Translations under genes and position numbers: made by a program
Part shown: positions 24,882 through 38,394 of the stretch, in pieces
Numbering within the stretch: position 1 is the first letter of the stretch
Layout: every line of letters starts with the position of its first letter
Notes under the pieces: model-generated
The model's input: the letters and a program-made list of their open reading frames with translations, nothing else
Told to the model about the DNA's origin: nothing
Databases searched by the model: none
NCBI GenBank assembly: GCA_026874595.1
Contig: CM049318.1
Span: forward strand, 52,358,750 to 52,422,749
Direction of reading: 5' to 3'
Length of the DNA stretch: 64,000 nt
Origin: Sipunculus nudus
Taxonomy: Eukaryota; Annelida; Sipuncula; Golfingiida; Sipunculidae

Positions 24882-25218
24882 AATTGCAGGTTTCCAAGGA
24901 GATTTGCCTAGGAACTCCCTGGATGTACAGTTTTGAAGTTTCTAGGTCAAACGGGAATGATTTGTGCCCTATCAACGGAGGGACTGCTTCATCACAAGGT
25001 CTCAAAAAACAAGGTCTCAAAAACAAAAAAAAAAGTGCGAAAAAAAAGATAAAAAATACAGGCGGCGTAACCAGTCTTCATGAAATGATGGATCATTCAA
25101 TGATCAATATACAGTCAAAATGGCAATCAATGCATTAGTTATTTAGTTATCGGAGCTTTTGTATCAAATTATTAATTATTCTTGGGGGTTCTTTCGATCC
25201 ACATAGCACAAAGAATAT

Positions 25219-25233
25219 AGATCACAGTGACCT
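25219..25233. promoter_or_regulatory. AGGTCAnnnTGACCT-like palindrome, site 5
   Basis: AGATCACAGTGACCT: one half-site mismatch, spacer CAG. Confidence 0.4.
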
Positions 25234-25376
25234 AATTTCAAGTTTACAAGTAGATTGGCCTAGGACCTCCCTCGACTTACTGAATGGAGTTTCTAGGTCT
25301 AACGGTTACGATATGTTCTCTATCTGACTGACTGAGTGATCAAAATGATGTTTATAGCCTGTAGTTTGCACAATTT

Positions 25377-25391
25377 AGGTCACCAAGACCT
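25377..25391. promoter_or_regulatory. AGGTCAnnnTGACCT-like palindrome, site 6
   Basis: AGGTCACCAAGACCT: one half-site mismatch. Two weaker relatives follow at 25923-25937 (AGGTCACAGTGACTT) and 26054-26068 (AGATCACAGTGACAT). Confidence 0.4.
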
Positions 25392-25517
25392 TATTTCAGG
25401 TTTCGAAAGAGCTTTCCCTATGACCACCTTTGATGTACATTTAGAAATTTCTAGGTCTAACGGTTATGATGTGTACCCTGTTAACGGACGGACTGCTTCA
25501 TCTGAAGGTCATAAAAT

Positions 25518-25690
25518 GTAAACATTTTAGTATACACACCCTCTTGAGCTAGGTGTGTTCTTTTACAGTCGGCTGCAAATGTTGACAAATGTCTTCTGAC
25601 TGGTTAAAATAAATGATCAGGAATTGGTCTAGAGTCCCCATCAAAGCGCTTGACGTCTGCTATTGCGGGTCTGAAAAGTTTTACAGATCA
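25518..25690 (+). repeat. Segmental direct repeat, copy 2, embedded in family C
   Basis: Partner of 23733-23905. The host repeat phrase CTGCTTCATCTGAAGGTC lies both just before (25493) and just after (25697) the insert, as if a piece of host repeat had been duplicated around it. Confidence 0.8.
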
Positions 25691-26270
25691 TGGACGAACT
25701 GCTTCATCTGAAGGTCTAAAAAACAGAGAAAAAAATGCGTAAAAATTAAAAAAATACATGTGGCGCCACCAGTCTTCGGGAAACGATGGAAAATTCCATG
25801 ATTAATATACATGGAAAGAATCATGGCACTCGATGCATTAGTTATTCGTATACTGGAGTTTTTGTATCATATTTTTATTTAATTCTTTGGGGTACTTACA
25901 AGCCTCTCAGCTCAGAGAATAAAGGTCACAGTGACTTAATTTCAAGTTAATATATGGAAAGAATCATAGCAATCAATGCATTAGTTATTCAGATAGTGGA
26001 GCTTTTCTGCCATTTTTTTAATATTCTGTCGGGTACAATAGCTCGGAAGATAAAGATCACAGTGACATTATTTCAGGTCCCAAGGAGTTTTTTATGGACC
26101 TCAATGGAAAAACAGTAAGACGTTTCTAGATTTAGTGGTTACGATTTGTGCACTGTTAACGGACAGACGGACAGACCGACAGACAGACAGACGGACGACG
26201 AGCAAAAAGTGATCGCTTTAGCTCAGATGACTTTGATTGTGAACAGACGTATTACACGGAAAATATAAGG

Positions 26271-26799
26271 TATGAACCTTCATTTCATCGATGAACGATA
26301 TAACTACTTTCAACTAGTTAATAATCCATTTGCATTGATATCTTAGAAAGCACACTTCGTATCAGAACGTTTCAACCAAAACAGGTGACAGTCAAGTCCA
26401 TTGATCACTTTAAAATATTTTACAACTTTAATCGGGATGACATTGATATATTTTCCGAGTTATATATCACATTGATTGTTTAATGCAACTCAGTTCATGT
26501 TTATTTTACCTGGCTGAAGAGTTAACCCATGCATTTCTTACTGAAAATTTCTAATATTTGAAATGCTTTCGTTTGTAACTTGAAGGAATTCTTTCGATGT
26601 TTCAGCAGATCATTTTTTTTAATTAAGGGACATTTGTGTGACTCAAAAGACACTTCTTGTCGGTAGAAGTAAAAATCAGTTCTCATTCTTTTAGCCTTCA
26701 TTAGGTTTTCTATTACCATAAGGATAACCTTATAATGCAACAGAAATTGCATTAATTATTTGCTGACTAGCTACATTAAACAATGATGCTATTCTTATG
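26271..26799. other. Non-coding stretch
   Basis: Nothing recognised. The 76-codon minus frame at 26522-26752 has no motif. Confidence 0.5.
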
Positions 26800-26965
26800 C
26801 AAGCCTACTCCTATTGTGGGGTGCTCCCCAACACGTGTTTGCATTCGGTCCATATTCACAGGTTCGTTTATGCATGAGTGACTGTACATAAGAATATATT
26901 TCTTGAGGACGTTCTTAAATCCGGATTATGTGGTGGATCGACACCAAAGATTGTACCCTATTAGA
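26800..26965 (-). repeat. Dispersed repeat family B, copy 3 (partial)
   Basis: Contains CTATTGTGGGGTGCTCCC, TTCGGTCCATATTCACAGG, GAGTGACTGTACATAAGAATATATTTCTTGAGGACGTTC and TGGATCGACACCAAAGATTG. The hairpin half of the element is missing. Confidence 0.6.
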
Positions 26966-29900
26966 AGCACCCTGTGACAGTAAGCCATTTTTAATGGACT
27001 TATCTGAAATTACATGAATATATAAAAAAAATTCTTTTAAATTTTTGATAATGTATTTGTATTAAAATTTTAAATTGCACTTTAAGGGTAGAAAGGAACG
27101 TGATGAAAGGGAAAAAAGGTTTGCGAAACTGTCATGCTGTTTTAAAAAAGTGGCCATCTCTTACTAGGTCCGTAAAATAGCTTACCTCTAAATTTTAAAC
27201 ATATCTAAGCGGTTAAATTACAAATCAATATGAATGAAAAGTTAAAATTGTGTATGCCATCAGAAAGGACACTGTACCAGGTTTAAAATAAAGTAAACTT
27301 TGTCGAGTCTTATTAAACTATTTGAAAACAACTTTTGGACTGATTGTAGGTGTAAGGTTTTTTGCTGGGTATGATGCCTTAACGTCATATTAGTCCTCCC
27401 TCCGATGTTAAGTTTCTATTCTTTTGAACACTGAGGAAATTCACAGTCTTTTTCAATTGTCACGTGACGTAATGTTTTTCAAATATTACATTTAACCTCA
27501 CACTGAGCTGAATGAAATCCTCGGATCAGCTTCAATGGCAAAGGGTCAGGCAGGTGCAGGAGGAACATGAAATAAGACATTCATCCTTGGGAATTCTGGT
27601 GAGCTCCGAAACACGGAATGAATTAAAAAACTGAAACGTTATCAGGACTTAATTCCCCGATGACTCGTACATTGCCAGATAGAATCATGTAATATGAAAG
27701 ATAATTTTAGCAGAGATAGTACCAAATTATCCGCTCTTGACCTTCCTTCCCGAATCAGCTGACCTTGTCACTAGAAAATCTGCACCCTCCGCCAGAGGTC
27801 GTTTCTACTTACAACGAACCTTTTCCAGGGTGGCAATGTGAGACCACTTATCTCAATTGTCAAATTGTAAAATCAAAATGTGTTATATTTCTAGGAAACA
27901 CCTTCTATTTACATTTTGCATGCTTGCAATAAATTACTTATTCAGCGAGGTCCTTTCCACAAAAATAGCCATGTTTATGTAATTTGCCTTGAAACATTTC
28001 TTGACAAACATATTTGAACGGACCACAATACCCTCTTCATTACATTTATACGCAGCTGGTGTATTTAGAAGTCGAGGTGCATTTTGGGGTTCATATTGTG
28101 ACGCCCATAAACATTAAATATCAGAGTCGTACACATGTGATACCGATTCTGCGCAGTGTGAATAATTTTGTTTCGAAAATGCTTCAAGTCCCAGATCTTA
28201 TAGTTTACAATATTAATTGAGATAACCTTGATCTAACTTCCGGTGATTTATACTACATGCTTTTTATGTAAGTTCGTTCACGTTTATGTAGCTAGGCCAA
28301 AAACTCAACCTAAGCATTTATTTAAATCTTTATATCACCTGAAAAGCTTTCCTGTGTAACTTGAAGCAGACCAGATATTAAATTAAATGGACATTTCTTT
28401 GACTCAAACCTCAGTTCTTGTGTGGATAGAAGAAAACGTCAATTCAAATTCCTGTGGGTTTTCATTTTGGTTACTATGGTAATGGGGATTACATGGACAG
28501 AAATTGCATAAAATTATTTCCTTATATAAAGGATGATGTTATTGTACATGAGAGACACTGCTAGTTGGCGTTCTGAAACATAAACGTATATGAACTAAAC
28601 GCGCTCTATTTGTGTGTCTGTAAGGGTTCTCCGAAAAAAAAGCATTCCAAGCGTCCAATCCTTTATCTGACGTAGATTAGATCAATGTAATAGCTTGTCC
28701 GTTTGTTAACAACTACGTGTTGATAACATGTGGGGGGGGTCCCTCATATGACCGCCGAACATGTCCAGAAACGACCCCTGAATGCAAATCAGAAGATCTA
28801 GAATTATACAGAGAGCAATTAATAGCTCTCACCCACAACAAGTGACTATTCAGTTTCAAAATATATGCAAAGTCAACAACCTTGGGGTACATGCTATTTT
28901 TTCTCAGTTTGGCTGTACTTTATCAACATGAGCAAGTGTACCGTGTGTACTAAGCTTGTGGACATACAAGCTTATACATCCATAAATGGAGCTTTATAGG
29001 AACTTTCCCCAATTACCTGCTGTTTAGTCATATATATCCAGATTCAAGTAGGAGGTATAGCTGGCTTTGACGAATCTTGATTGATTATGGCAGCGGTATA
29101 ATGCTGGGACCTTGGTAAAGAGATTCAGTCCCATCATATAATGTTATCCTGTTTCAATGACCAAAAAGAGGAAGCTTAGAGGATTCTTTACTTCTGTTGG
29201 ATTTCTTGCCAGAATAATGCCAAACATTAGAGTGCCCCTTTTTGCCGTCTTATCTAATGCTTAATCTAAGTATGGACACCTGCAGAGATCTATTTGGTTT
29301 AGGGAGAACGTGACAAGGCTGTAGCTCTCGCTTGTCATCATATTATTTTGTATCCTGGTGTCACGGAGGTCAGGTGCCTACCGCACCTGCGGGTTCTGGG
29401 TGTGAAAGCACTACCATTTGCTGGGTCTAAACACCTGAGAACCCCAAAAGACGCACCTGTTGAATAGGGTTACAAAGCTGTGGGGAGGCAGTCTTCCCAT
29501 TAAGCCTGCAGGGCGCTCTCCTTGCATGGGAACCGACCGTTAAAAATCTTCCCGCTTATCGGCTGAAATTTGTACTTGCGAACTTCTGGCTTTTATTCTT
29601 GTTCGACACCCCTTGATCACAGAAGCCGGTGTGCCTTTTAAACAGTTCGTTTTGCTGGCGAAAGAATAATTATACAGACCTTAAAAATGTATTGTTTACC
29701 ATATTGATTTAATCTATTTTGTCGTGTAATTTTATATTCGTTGAATATTATTAATGATACAAATGGTAATGTGACATACAGAGATAGAATTCAAGCTGGT
29801 AAACGTGGACCATGGAGAAACAGAACACACAAAATGCAGCCGTATTGGGCAGAGAACCCCGGTCTCTGTGGTCAAGGCGTACAACACAGGACTCAGGATA

Positions 29901-30650
29901 ATCCCAAGTTTCCTCCCAGTCATGAAGTCCGAAAACAGTAGGAATTCTACAGTTCTACAAAGGACCTAATGACGTGAGCATTAAAAATGTTGATGGTTAC
30001 CTACAGAATAAAACATTATTGAAAATAAATGTACTGGTCTGGTCATTCCGAAATCCCCTATCGTCAACAGACTTACGATGGGAACGAAAGATCTGCTCCA
30101 TTGAGAGCCAAACACAATAGGCTTTGCGATGAGAAAGTGTATTCTCCATGCAGTAGGGGATTGTGAAAAGATTTTCTTGGGCTTACCAGTATTCGAAAGA
30201 TCAGGAAAGTACTACTTACACTTTAATCCCCCATCCCTTCTAATTTATGGCAGCATTAATCCGCCATAAAACATATACACAATGACTTAGGCTAAAGGGA
30301 CATATGTAAAAACTGACACTCCGTTCTGTCAGGTATATTGTGTATGCCGCCTGTCTAGGGATATTTCTTCCCCTCCTCTACAATAAATGAAATCCGACCT
30401 TGCATGATAGGTGTTCCTTTCAATATTGTATTTCTAGTTTTCTAACTATATCACCACTTTATGCTCTTTACTAATTCGCCGATTCATATAAGTTTATTAT
30501 ATGTATGCTATAAAACACTTTTGATTTTGTTTATATTTAATCAAGCATACGAAAATACACTTACCAGAGGTCTGTTGATAAAGCGCGGATTTATTGAGTT
30601 CGTAAATGAGTTTTTATTTCAAAATTTATTATTATATACTATTATATTTA

Positions 30651-30653
<3 letters not shown>
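26966..30653. other. Long non-coding stretch
   Basis: No gene or complete element recognised. 29340-29560 is relatively GC-rich (TACCGCACCTGCGGG hairpin, GGCAGTCTTCCC) without a clean reading frame. CCGCCAGAGGTCGTT at 27788-27802 recurs in reverse at about 49779-49793. The frame at 29741-29941 has no recognised motif. Confidence 0.45.

Positions 30654-30693
<40 letters not shown>
30654..30693. repeat. (TA)n microsatellite
   Basis: About 20 TA units. Confidence 0.96.
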
Positions 30694-30698
<5 letters not shown>

Positions 30699-31217
30699 GT
30701 AAGCTTAAAAAAGTAGCACGATGAGGTTGTAGGTTAGAATTTTATTGGCGTATTGAAAATGTACACCTGTACACTGGGAATAAAAGAGAAAAAAATCCAT
30801 GCATGTGTCTCAGAACTGTATTAAAGAAGTCAGTTACGAGTACACCGTCAACACTGTTCTACAGACTGATATAGCGGAGAGCAAACGAGACTTTGAACTG
30901 TCATATAATCCATATCACAAACCACGCACTATTTCCTACAAAACCACAAAGCCTTTGTGTGGACATAAAGCCTATATTACAAAGTGCCCAGGTTCTCTGG
31001 GGATTCCAACCGACAAACAAGATACATATCGCCAAAATGATCAGAAAATCGCATGGACAAGGTGCCAACGGACATATTTCAGTATTAGAATACATAGAGA
31101 GATTCAAGCGGAAGACAAGCCGCTCATGCTCTGGGGGCGGATCAAGAGAGACAAACGGGGTTCTATTTCGACCAATAAACATGGGAAACTAATATATGCT
31201 TAATACTGCAAAACAGA
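30694..31217. other. Non-coding stretch with open frames
   Basis: The plus frame at 30799-31203 (134 codons) overlaps a second plus frame and a minus frame of 90-100 codons. None carries a recognised domain or splice context, so I leave them uncalled. Confidence 0.4.
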
Positions 31218-31240
31218 TCTTTATAATAGTGGGGACCTTT

Positions 31241-31273
31241 ATATGCCCCCGCCACAAAGTGGCCGGGGCATAT
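31241..31273. repeat. Left-end hairpin of the Helitron-like element
   Basis: 15-bp stem with one mismatch and a 3-nt AAA loop. Confidence 0.88.
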
Positions 31274-31330
31274 AGTTTTACCCCTGTCCGTCATTCCGTC
31301 ATTCCGTCCTTCCGTCCTTCCGAAATCAAA

Positions 31331-32760
31331 CAATTGTACGGACTTTTTTTCGCAATGCCTGCAGATATTGGCCTGATTTTTGGTGTGTGGGCAGATATTG
31401 ACCAGTTACAGATCGAGTTCGCGTTTCGTCCCGGTTGACCTACTTTTGACCGTTTTACGGCTCCTAAACTTAGAAAATTTCATGAAAAATAGAAATTTTC
31501 ATGACAAATACACATGTACGGACTTTTTTTTGCAATGCCTGCAGATATTGGCCTGATTTTTAGTGTGTAGGCAGATAATGACCAGTTACAGATCGAGTTC
31601 GCGTTTCGTCCCGGTTGACCTACTTTTGACCGTTTTACGGCTCCTAAACTTAGAAAATATCATGAAAAATAGAAGTTTTCATGACAAATACACATGTACG
31701 GACTTTTTTTCTCACTGCCTGCAGATATTGGCCTGATTTTTGCTGTGTGGGCAGATAATGACCAGTTACAGATCGAGTTCGCGTTTCGTCCCGGTTGACA
31801 CACTTTTGACCGTTTGACGGCTCCTGAACATAGAAAATTTCATGAAAAATATGAAATTTCATGACAAATACACGTGTCGGACTTTTTTTTCGCAATGCCT
31901 GCAGATATTGGCCTGATTTTTGGTGTGTGGGCAGATATTGACCAGTTACAGATCGAGATCGCGTTTCGTCCCAGTTTACCTACTTTTGACTGTTTTAAGG
32001 CTCCTGAACATAGAAAATTTTATGTAAAATATAAATTTTCATGACAAATACACTTGTACAGTCTTTACTTCGTAATACCTGCAGATATTGGCCTGGTTTT
32101 TGGTGTGTGGGCAGATAATGGCCAGTTACAGATCGAGTTCACGTTTTGTCCCAGTTGACCTACTTTTGACCGGTTGACGGTGCTCTAACATGGAAAATTT
32201 CATAAAAAAGTGCACATGTATGGACTTTTTTTTCGCAGTGCCTGCAGATACGGGCCTGATTTTTGGTGTGTAGGCAGATAATGACCAGTTACAGATCGAG
32301 TTCCTGTTTTGTCGCATTTGACCTACTTTTGACCATTTGACTGCTCCTGAACATAGAAAGTTTCATGAAAAATAGAAATTTTCATAACAAATGCATATGT
32401 ATACTGACTTTTTTCCCTCAATGCTTGCAGATACCACCCTGATTTTTTATGTGTGCGCAGATTATGACAGTTGCAGATCGAGTTCGCGTCTGTCCCGGTT
32501 GACCTACTTTTGATTGTTTTACGGCTCCTAAACATAGAAAATTTCATGAAAGACAGAAATTTTTATGGAAAATGCACATGTATGGACTTTTTTTCACAAT
32601 GCCTGTATATTATAGCCTGATTTTTGGTGTGTTGCTTGATAATGACCCGTTACAGATCGAGTTTGCATTTTGCCCTTGTTGACCTACTTTTCACCATACG
32701 ACACTTCCTGAACTTAAAAAAATTTTCAAAATTTTACAAATGTTTCTAATTTGCCCCAGG
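31331..32760 (+). repeat. Eight ~180-bp tandem core repeats
   Basis: GCAGATATTG landmarks fall at 31361, 31541, 31721, 31901 and 32081 (exactly 180 apart), then at about 32244, 32427 and 32604 in diverged units. Each unit contains GACCAGTTACAGATCGAG, CCCGGTTGACCTACTTTTGACC and an inner palindrome CATGAAAA..TTTTCATG. The left units are nearly identical; divergence grows towards the right end. Confidence 0.95.
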
Positions 32761-32792
32761 CGGGGGCATTCGTGTCGTTCCGACACATCTAG

Positions 32793-34346
32793 TTATACTT
32801 ATACTTTTGCATGTGAGAGTTATGTTTAAACCGTTATCCTCCCCGGGAACCAGTGGAAGAGGGATACTACAAAATGTTAGAAAAGTAATATTTTTGATAA
32901 CGGCCGGCATATTTTGGGTAAATATGTGCACTCACAGTAAGAAATTCCAGTATGATTGAAGATAAGATATACTTAACCGACATGATGGGAGGGGTCCTAC
33001 AGTAATTATCATAACGACCTAAACCCCCACCCCCACAATGTGACAAGTACCTGTGCTCCCGAATCACCTCTTTTTTTGTGCCAGTCTTTTGAGCTCCCTC
33101 CCATCTAAGATCCTGTATATGACCTATGCTCAGACCATATTCTGACACGTAATGCATAGACAACCAAATGTGGTGACAACCATTCCGCTTCATCCACGTA
33201 AAGCAGGAGGAACCATGCAGGGATGCCCGCGCCCTCATTAGCAAATTAAAGTAGGATTGATATAAACTACACTTTACAAAGGGAGATATTAATAACATTA
33301 TATTTAAAAACATTATGTATACTGTGGTTTGGATTTTTTAAACAAAAATTTATCATTGCTCGTTTGACATTTGTCCAGGACAACCATATTAACAGCTTAC
33401 TTCTCTAATATCCCTGGGAATAACCTACCTGCTAACACTAAGCATTATATTGTGTCGTTATTTATAACTCTATAATCTTGATCAATAAGGGGAATTCCAA
33501 TAAAATTTGAGACAATGCGGTCTGTTAGTCAATCTACAGCTAACAGTCTAGTTACATGCATCCCTTTGCAAAATACATTCTGATGAAAAATGAGTGGTTT
33601 GTCATTTAGACTAAAATATAACATATATGTTAGGGGTTCGAAAGACTTATTTTTAAGTCTTTCAATATTAAATCGTTGCAAAAAGATAAATACTAAAATC
33701 TGATATATAATACAACGGTACTTTTATAATTTTATTTTCAAAACATTATTCATGGTTACACACAGCAATACATGATAAGTCTCACACTTTGGAAGTTTGC
33801 ATACATATGTAATATATTAAGATAATCCTTTCTGAATTTACCCGATTTCCGCATTTGACACTTAAAGTTTGATGATAGTTCCCGGTGTAAGGACTTCAGA
33901 TTTCCCCTTCTCCGATAAGTTAGAACCAGCAAGGCAGTCATAATGGTTTTCCGTGGTGGTGGAAATTCGATCATACGTCCTCTGATACGGACCAAAACAT
34001 CAACACAAGTCAACTGCTCCAATGGTTTTAAAGTTATCGAATGCGCATGAAAGAAATCCCGACGGCCATGTTGCGTAATTTGAAAAATGGAATAGCAAAC
34101 AATCTTTAAAAAAAATACTGATTTAGTTTGGATAATGTGTGTCAATGAGCGTGGTAGAAGATTAGACGGACGGAAACGTTATTACTATTGGAACACCCGC
34201 CGAACTATTTGGACAATTACTCTTGAATACAAAACACATGAATTCAAAAGAACGAATTTACCAATGATCGATGACAAATTATTTAGGATCATTTGGGATA
34301 TAACTTTACACATTAACTGATGGTTATATGCAAAATTATGGCAAGG
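32793..34346. other. Non-coding stretch with a repeated block
   Basis: Minus frames at 32867-33313 (148 codons) and 33756-34145 (129 codons) show no recognised domain. The second includes a block (33826-34000) related to 36188-36310: GATAATCCTTTCTGAATTTACC versus ACGATCCTTGCTGAATTTACC. It is therefore probably repeat-derived. Confidence 0.4.
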
Positions 34347-34416
34347 CTTACTCACTTAATATAAAACTCCAGTATAAAACAATGGCAGCTATACCACAGA
34401 TCCCATATTAAACTTA
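34347..34416 (-). pseudogene. Decayed duplicate of the signal-peptide exon
   Basis: A 70-bp partner of 34516-34585 lying 169 bp away in the same orientation. The splice donor GTGAGTAAG (minus strand, 34355-34347) is intact. The coding part is broken: the first ATG is lost, the frame gains a TAG, and the Kozak-context second ATG has become ATT. On the minus strand it would lie inside the first intron of the intact copy. Whether this arose by local duplication of an exon or belongs to a repeat cannot be settled here. Confidence 0.6.
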
Positions 34417-34524
34417 AATGTTATTAATAAAAGGTCTTTTGACCACGTGGGATAAAACCTCTAGTATATATTCATTGGGGATCGCTGGTATTAATGTGCA
34501 TAAATTAAAAAAAAACTTACTCAC

Positions 34525-34585
34525 CCACTATAAGACACCAGTATAAAACCATGGCGGCTACCACAGATCCCATATGAAACTTCAT
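34525..34585 (-). CDS. Candidate first coding exon, signal peptide, phase-1 donor
   Basis: On the minus strand an ATG at 34585-34583 (A at -3) opens 20 codons plus one base, up to G|GTGAGTAAG, a near-consensus splice donor at 34524-34516. The peptide starts MKFHMG, has a hydrophobic stretch SVVAAMVLYWCLIVG, and breaks after the first base of a codon. A short basic start plus hydrophobic core is typical of secretory signal peptides, and a phase-1 intron just after the signal peptide is common in secreted and receptor proteins of animals. A second in-frame ATG lies in a GCCGCCATGG context (34552). Upstream, 34586-34844 is CpG-richer. On the minus strand TTGTTTACAG ends at 34845, a possible acceptor for an upstream intron. 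No downstream exon was recognised, so the protein is unknown. Confidence 0.5.
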
Positions 34586-34900
34586 CTTGGACGATGATAA
34601 TAATCCAAAGCTGTAAACACTGGTGGTACAAAATCCTTCAAGTATTCCTTTGGTTAATCAGCGGAAACAGACATTTAATGCACCGTACTCCTTCCCATAA
34701 TCCATTACTCTGCGACGAGGTGGTGTTTTTAGCAGAACTTCAGGCAGATTTTCCCGCGCTGCTGGGCGTTTCTTTGTCGGCTGCTGTATCTGTCGTCTGC
34801 CGTAACTGTCGTCTGCTCTGACGTTCCCGAGCGATTAGAAGCGTCTGTAAACAAGCACAGTCACTTTAGTTGTGCTATAAGAGATACTGAAGTAGGTCGC
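34586..34900 (-). promoter_or_regulatory. Candidate 5' untranslated/leader region of the minus-strand gene
   Basis: GC- and CpG-richer than its surroundings, with repeated GTCGTCTGC phrases around 34790-34815. It contains an acceptor-like TTGTTTACAG (minus, ending 34845). No clear TATA box was identified. Confidence 0.3.
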
Positions 34901-36713
<1,813 letters not shown>

Positions 36714-36969
36714 AGAAAAAAAGAAAGTGGGTTTACACAGGGGCGTACCCGAGGGGGGCCGCAGTGGAATTTCACTTAGTCTATAATAATGACTGAATTG
36801 TCTAAAACACAATCATGAAATTCCTATCACTTGTATCCACATAACTGGGACTTATTTCAAAATAAAGCATTGCACATTTCATTAGATTTGATCTTGCAAA
36901 TATGATATATATTTTTATTCATCTTGTACAATTTATATTCAAGTTGGAATTAAAACATTTGAGGTGTTT

Positions 36970-37020
<51 letters not shown>

Positions 37021-38394
37021 CATATGCATGTCTGCTTCAACTGCCTTTCCTAAATATTTCGGCCCCCTCCCCTCCCTCAGTCCTGGCTTTACCTCTTTAT
37101 TCCATACATTTTACACAAATCTTGACGGAGCTATATTATCTCCCATTCTTCCTTTATTTACTTATATAATTTAAAACCAAGAACTTAAGAATCAGGCACA
37201 ACTGTAATTCGTAATGAAGAGAACGCGTGCTAATAATGTAGCGACAAAGATATTTTCCGTATAATATTTGAAAGCAATAATTAAAAGATATCCTCATTGT
37301 CCTACATATGACCCAAGGAGATATGATATAACATGACATGATTTAATCTCACCGCTTTCTCAGGAATGGATATTAATAACAGAAATAGCCCTAATCAAGC
37401 CGAGTAAGATTCTAATGTTACCGAAAATCCCTGATAACTTTAAGAAAAACTATGCCTCTTGAAACCACAACAGAAAAAAGAAATAGATTTGCTTACCTTA
37501 TATTTGTTCGTACAATGTAATGTAATGCAAATTACCTATGTGCAGAATGAAATGTCGTTTAGTAATTTCGAACCCTGTTTAAAAAAAATCAGGTCACACA
37601 AAAATAATTTATCTAACTGCAAAAATCAAATGTATTACCGTTTTTCAAGAATACATTTCTTTGCAAATGAGGACCGAGTTTTCAATAAAATTGCAAATTT
37701 CTGCTCATGGTTCAATTCCTTTAAATAATTCTTCTTCAATGTAAGGAACATGGACTTATTTTGTTTTGATTATTTACAGCATTTCAAGAAGTGAAGCAAC
37801 TTTTTTTTAAATAAATCTGCAAAATCCCAGGCATTTTGTGTAGTCTACTGCATGGTACTGCAAAAAAAATTTAAAAAAATACGAATTTGCCCCTCTCGCA
37901 CCATTTTGTTGTCTTCCCAGATTCCGTGGGACAACTAATTATTTTTGAGTGGTAAAAGGCCTACTAAAATCAGTCAGCCTATTAAAGTCTACGAGACGAA
38001 ACAAAAAACCTCGGCACATCCAATTAAGGCATCTCTTAAACCCTCTTGTCACACCTAAGGAAAAGTTCAGGACACCCGTTGAAGAGAAGCTAAAGGGCTT
38101 AAAAATAAAGAATGCAAACCTATAAGTATCTGATTTTGCATCGGGGTATTACTTATATATTAAAAGACTACCATTATCCAAACACTTGAGACAGTGCAAT
38201 TTTAAGGTGCATTTTATCCAATACAGACCCCTGCCTCCTTAGGATTTAGAACAACAATTCCTTGGACTTTTTTTCATACTGTATTTTGAATTAAGAGGAA
38301 GGTGAAGTTGTTAAATAACTAGAAATCTGTATCCTAAGGAATGCAAGCCTGCGCCATGGGGGGGGGGGGGGTGTATTGCTTGATGCTCAGTAAA
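36714..38394. other. Non-coding stretch with (TA)n
   Basis: Contains (TA)n at 36972-37014 and a 13-bp G homopolymer near 38358. Nothing else recognised. Confidence 0.5.
36972..37014. repeat. (TA)n microsatellite
   Basis: About 21 TA units. Confidence 0.96.

Larger units (their letters stand above)
24390..26270 (+). repeat. Dispersed tandem repeat family C, plus-oriented array
   Basis: Degenerate units of variable length repeat the blocks TATAGGTCACCATGACCTAATTTCAGG, a GATTGCCTAGG-like block, TTTCTAGGTC.AACGGTTA, TGTGCCCTATCAACGGA and AATGCATTAGTTATTCAG.TA..GGAGC. The array closes with a GACAGACGGACAGACCGACAG run (26162 onwards), a common ending of such elements. It is the opposite orientation of 19780-21130. 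A copy of the 170-bp segment from 23733 is embedded at 25518-25690, with GACTGCTTCATCTGAAGGTC on both sides. Confidence 0.8.
31218..32792 (+). mobile_element. Helitron/HINE-like element with tandem-repeat core
   Basis: Proposed ends are A|TC at 31217/31218 and CTAG|T at 32789-32793, as in Helitrons, which insert between A and T. Just upstream of CTAG is a perfect hairpin GTGTCG-TTC-CGACAC (32772-32786). Near the left end is a long stem, 31241-31255 pairing with 31259-31273 (ATATGCCCC..GGGGCATAT), one mismatch, AAA loop. Between the ends lie eight ~180-bp direct repeats. There is no Rep/helicase, so the element is non-autonomous. Bivalve 'pearl' elements and Helentron-associated HINEs have this left end / tandem core / right end plan. 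The hairpin-to-CTAG distance is short for a classical Helitron, so the class is inferred. Confidence 0.62.

Noticed and set aside
30799-31203. 134-codon plus frame
   Set aside because: Overlapped by two other frames of similar length, no recognised motif, no splice context; coding status cannot be supported.
31650-32547. Several minus frames repeating 'KFSMF'/'VRTCVFVMK'-like phrases
   Set aside because: They are translations of the 180-bp Helitron-like core repeats.
32867-33313. 148-codon minus frame
   Set aside because: No domain, signal or splice evidence; includes C/G-tract-derived Gly runs.
33756-34145. Second exon of the candidate gene at 34525
   Set aside because: No acceptor-donor pair with matching phase, and part of the frame is a block repeated at 36188; not supportable.
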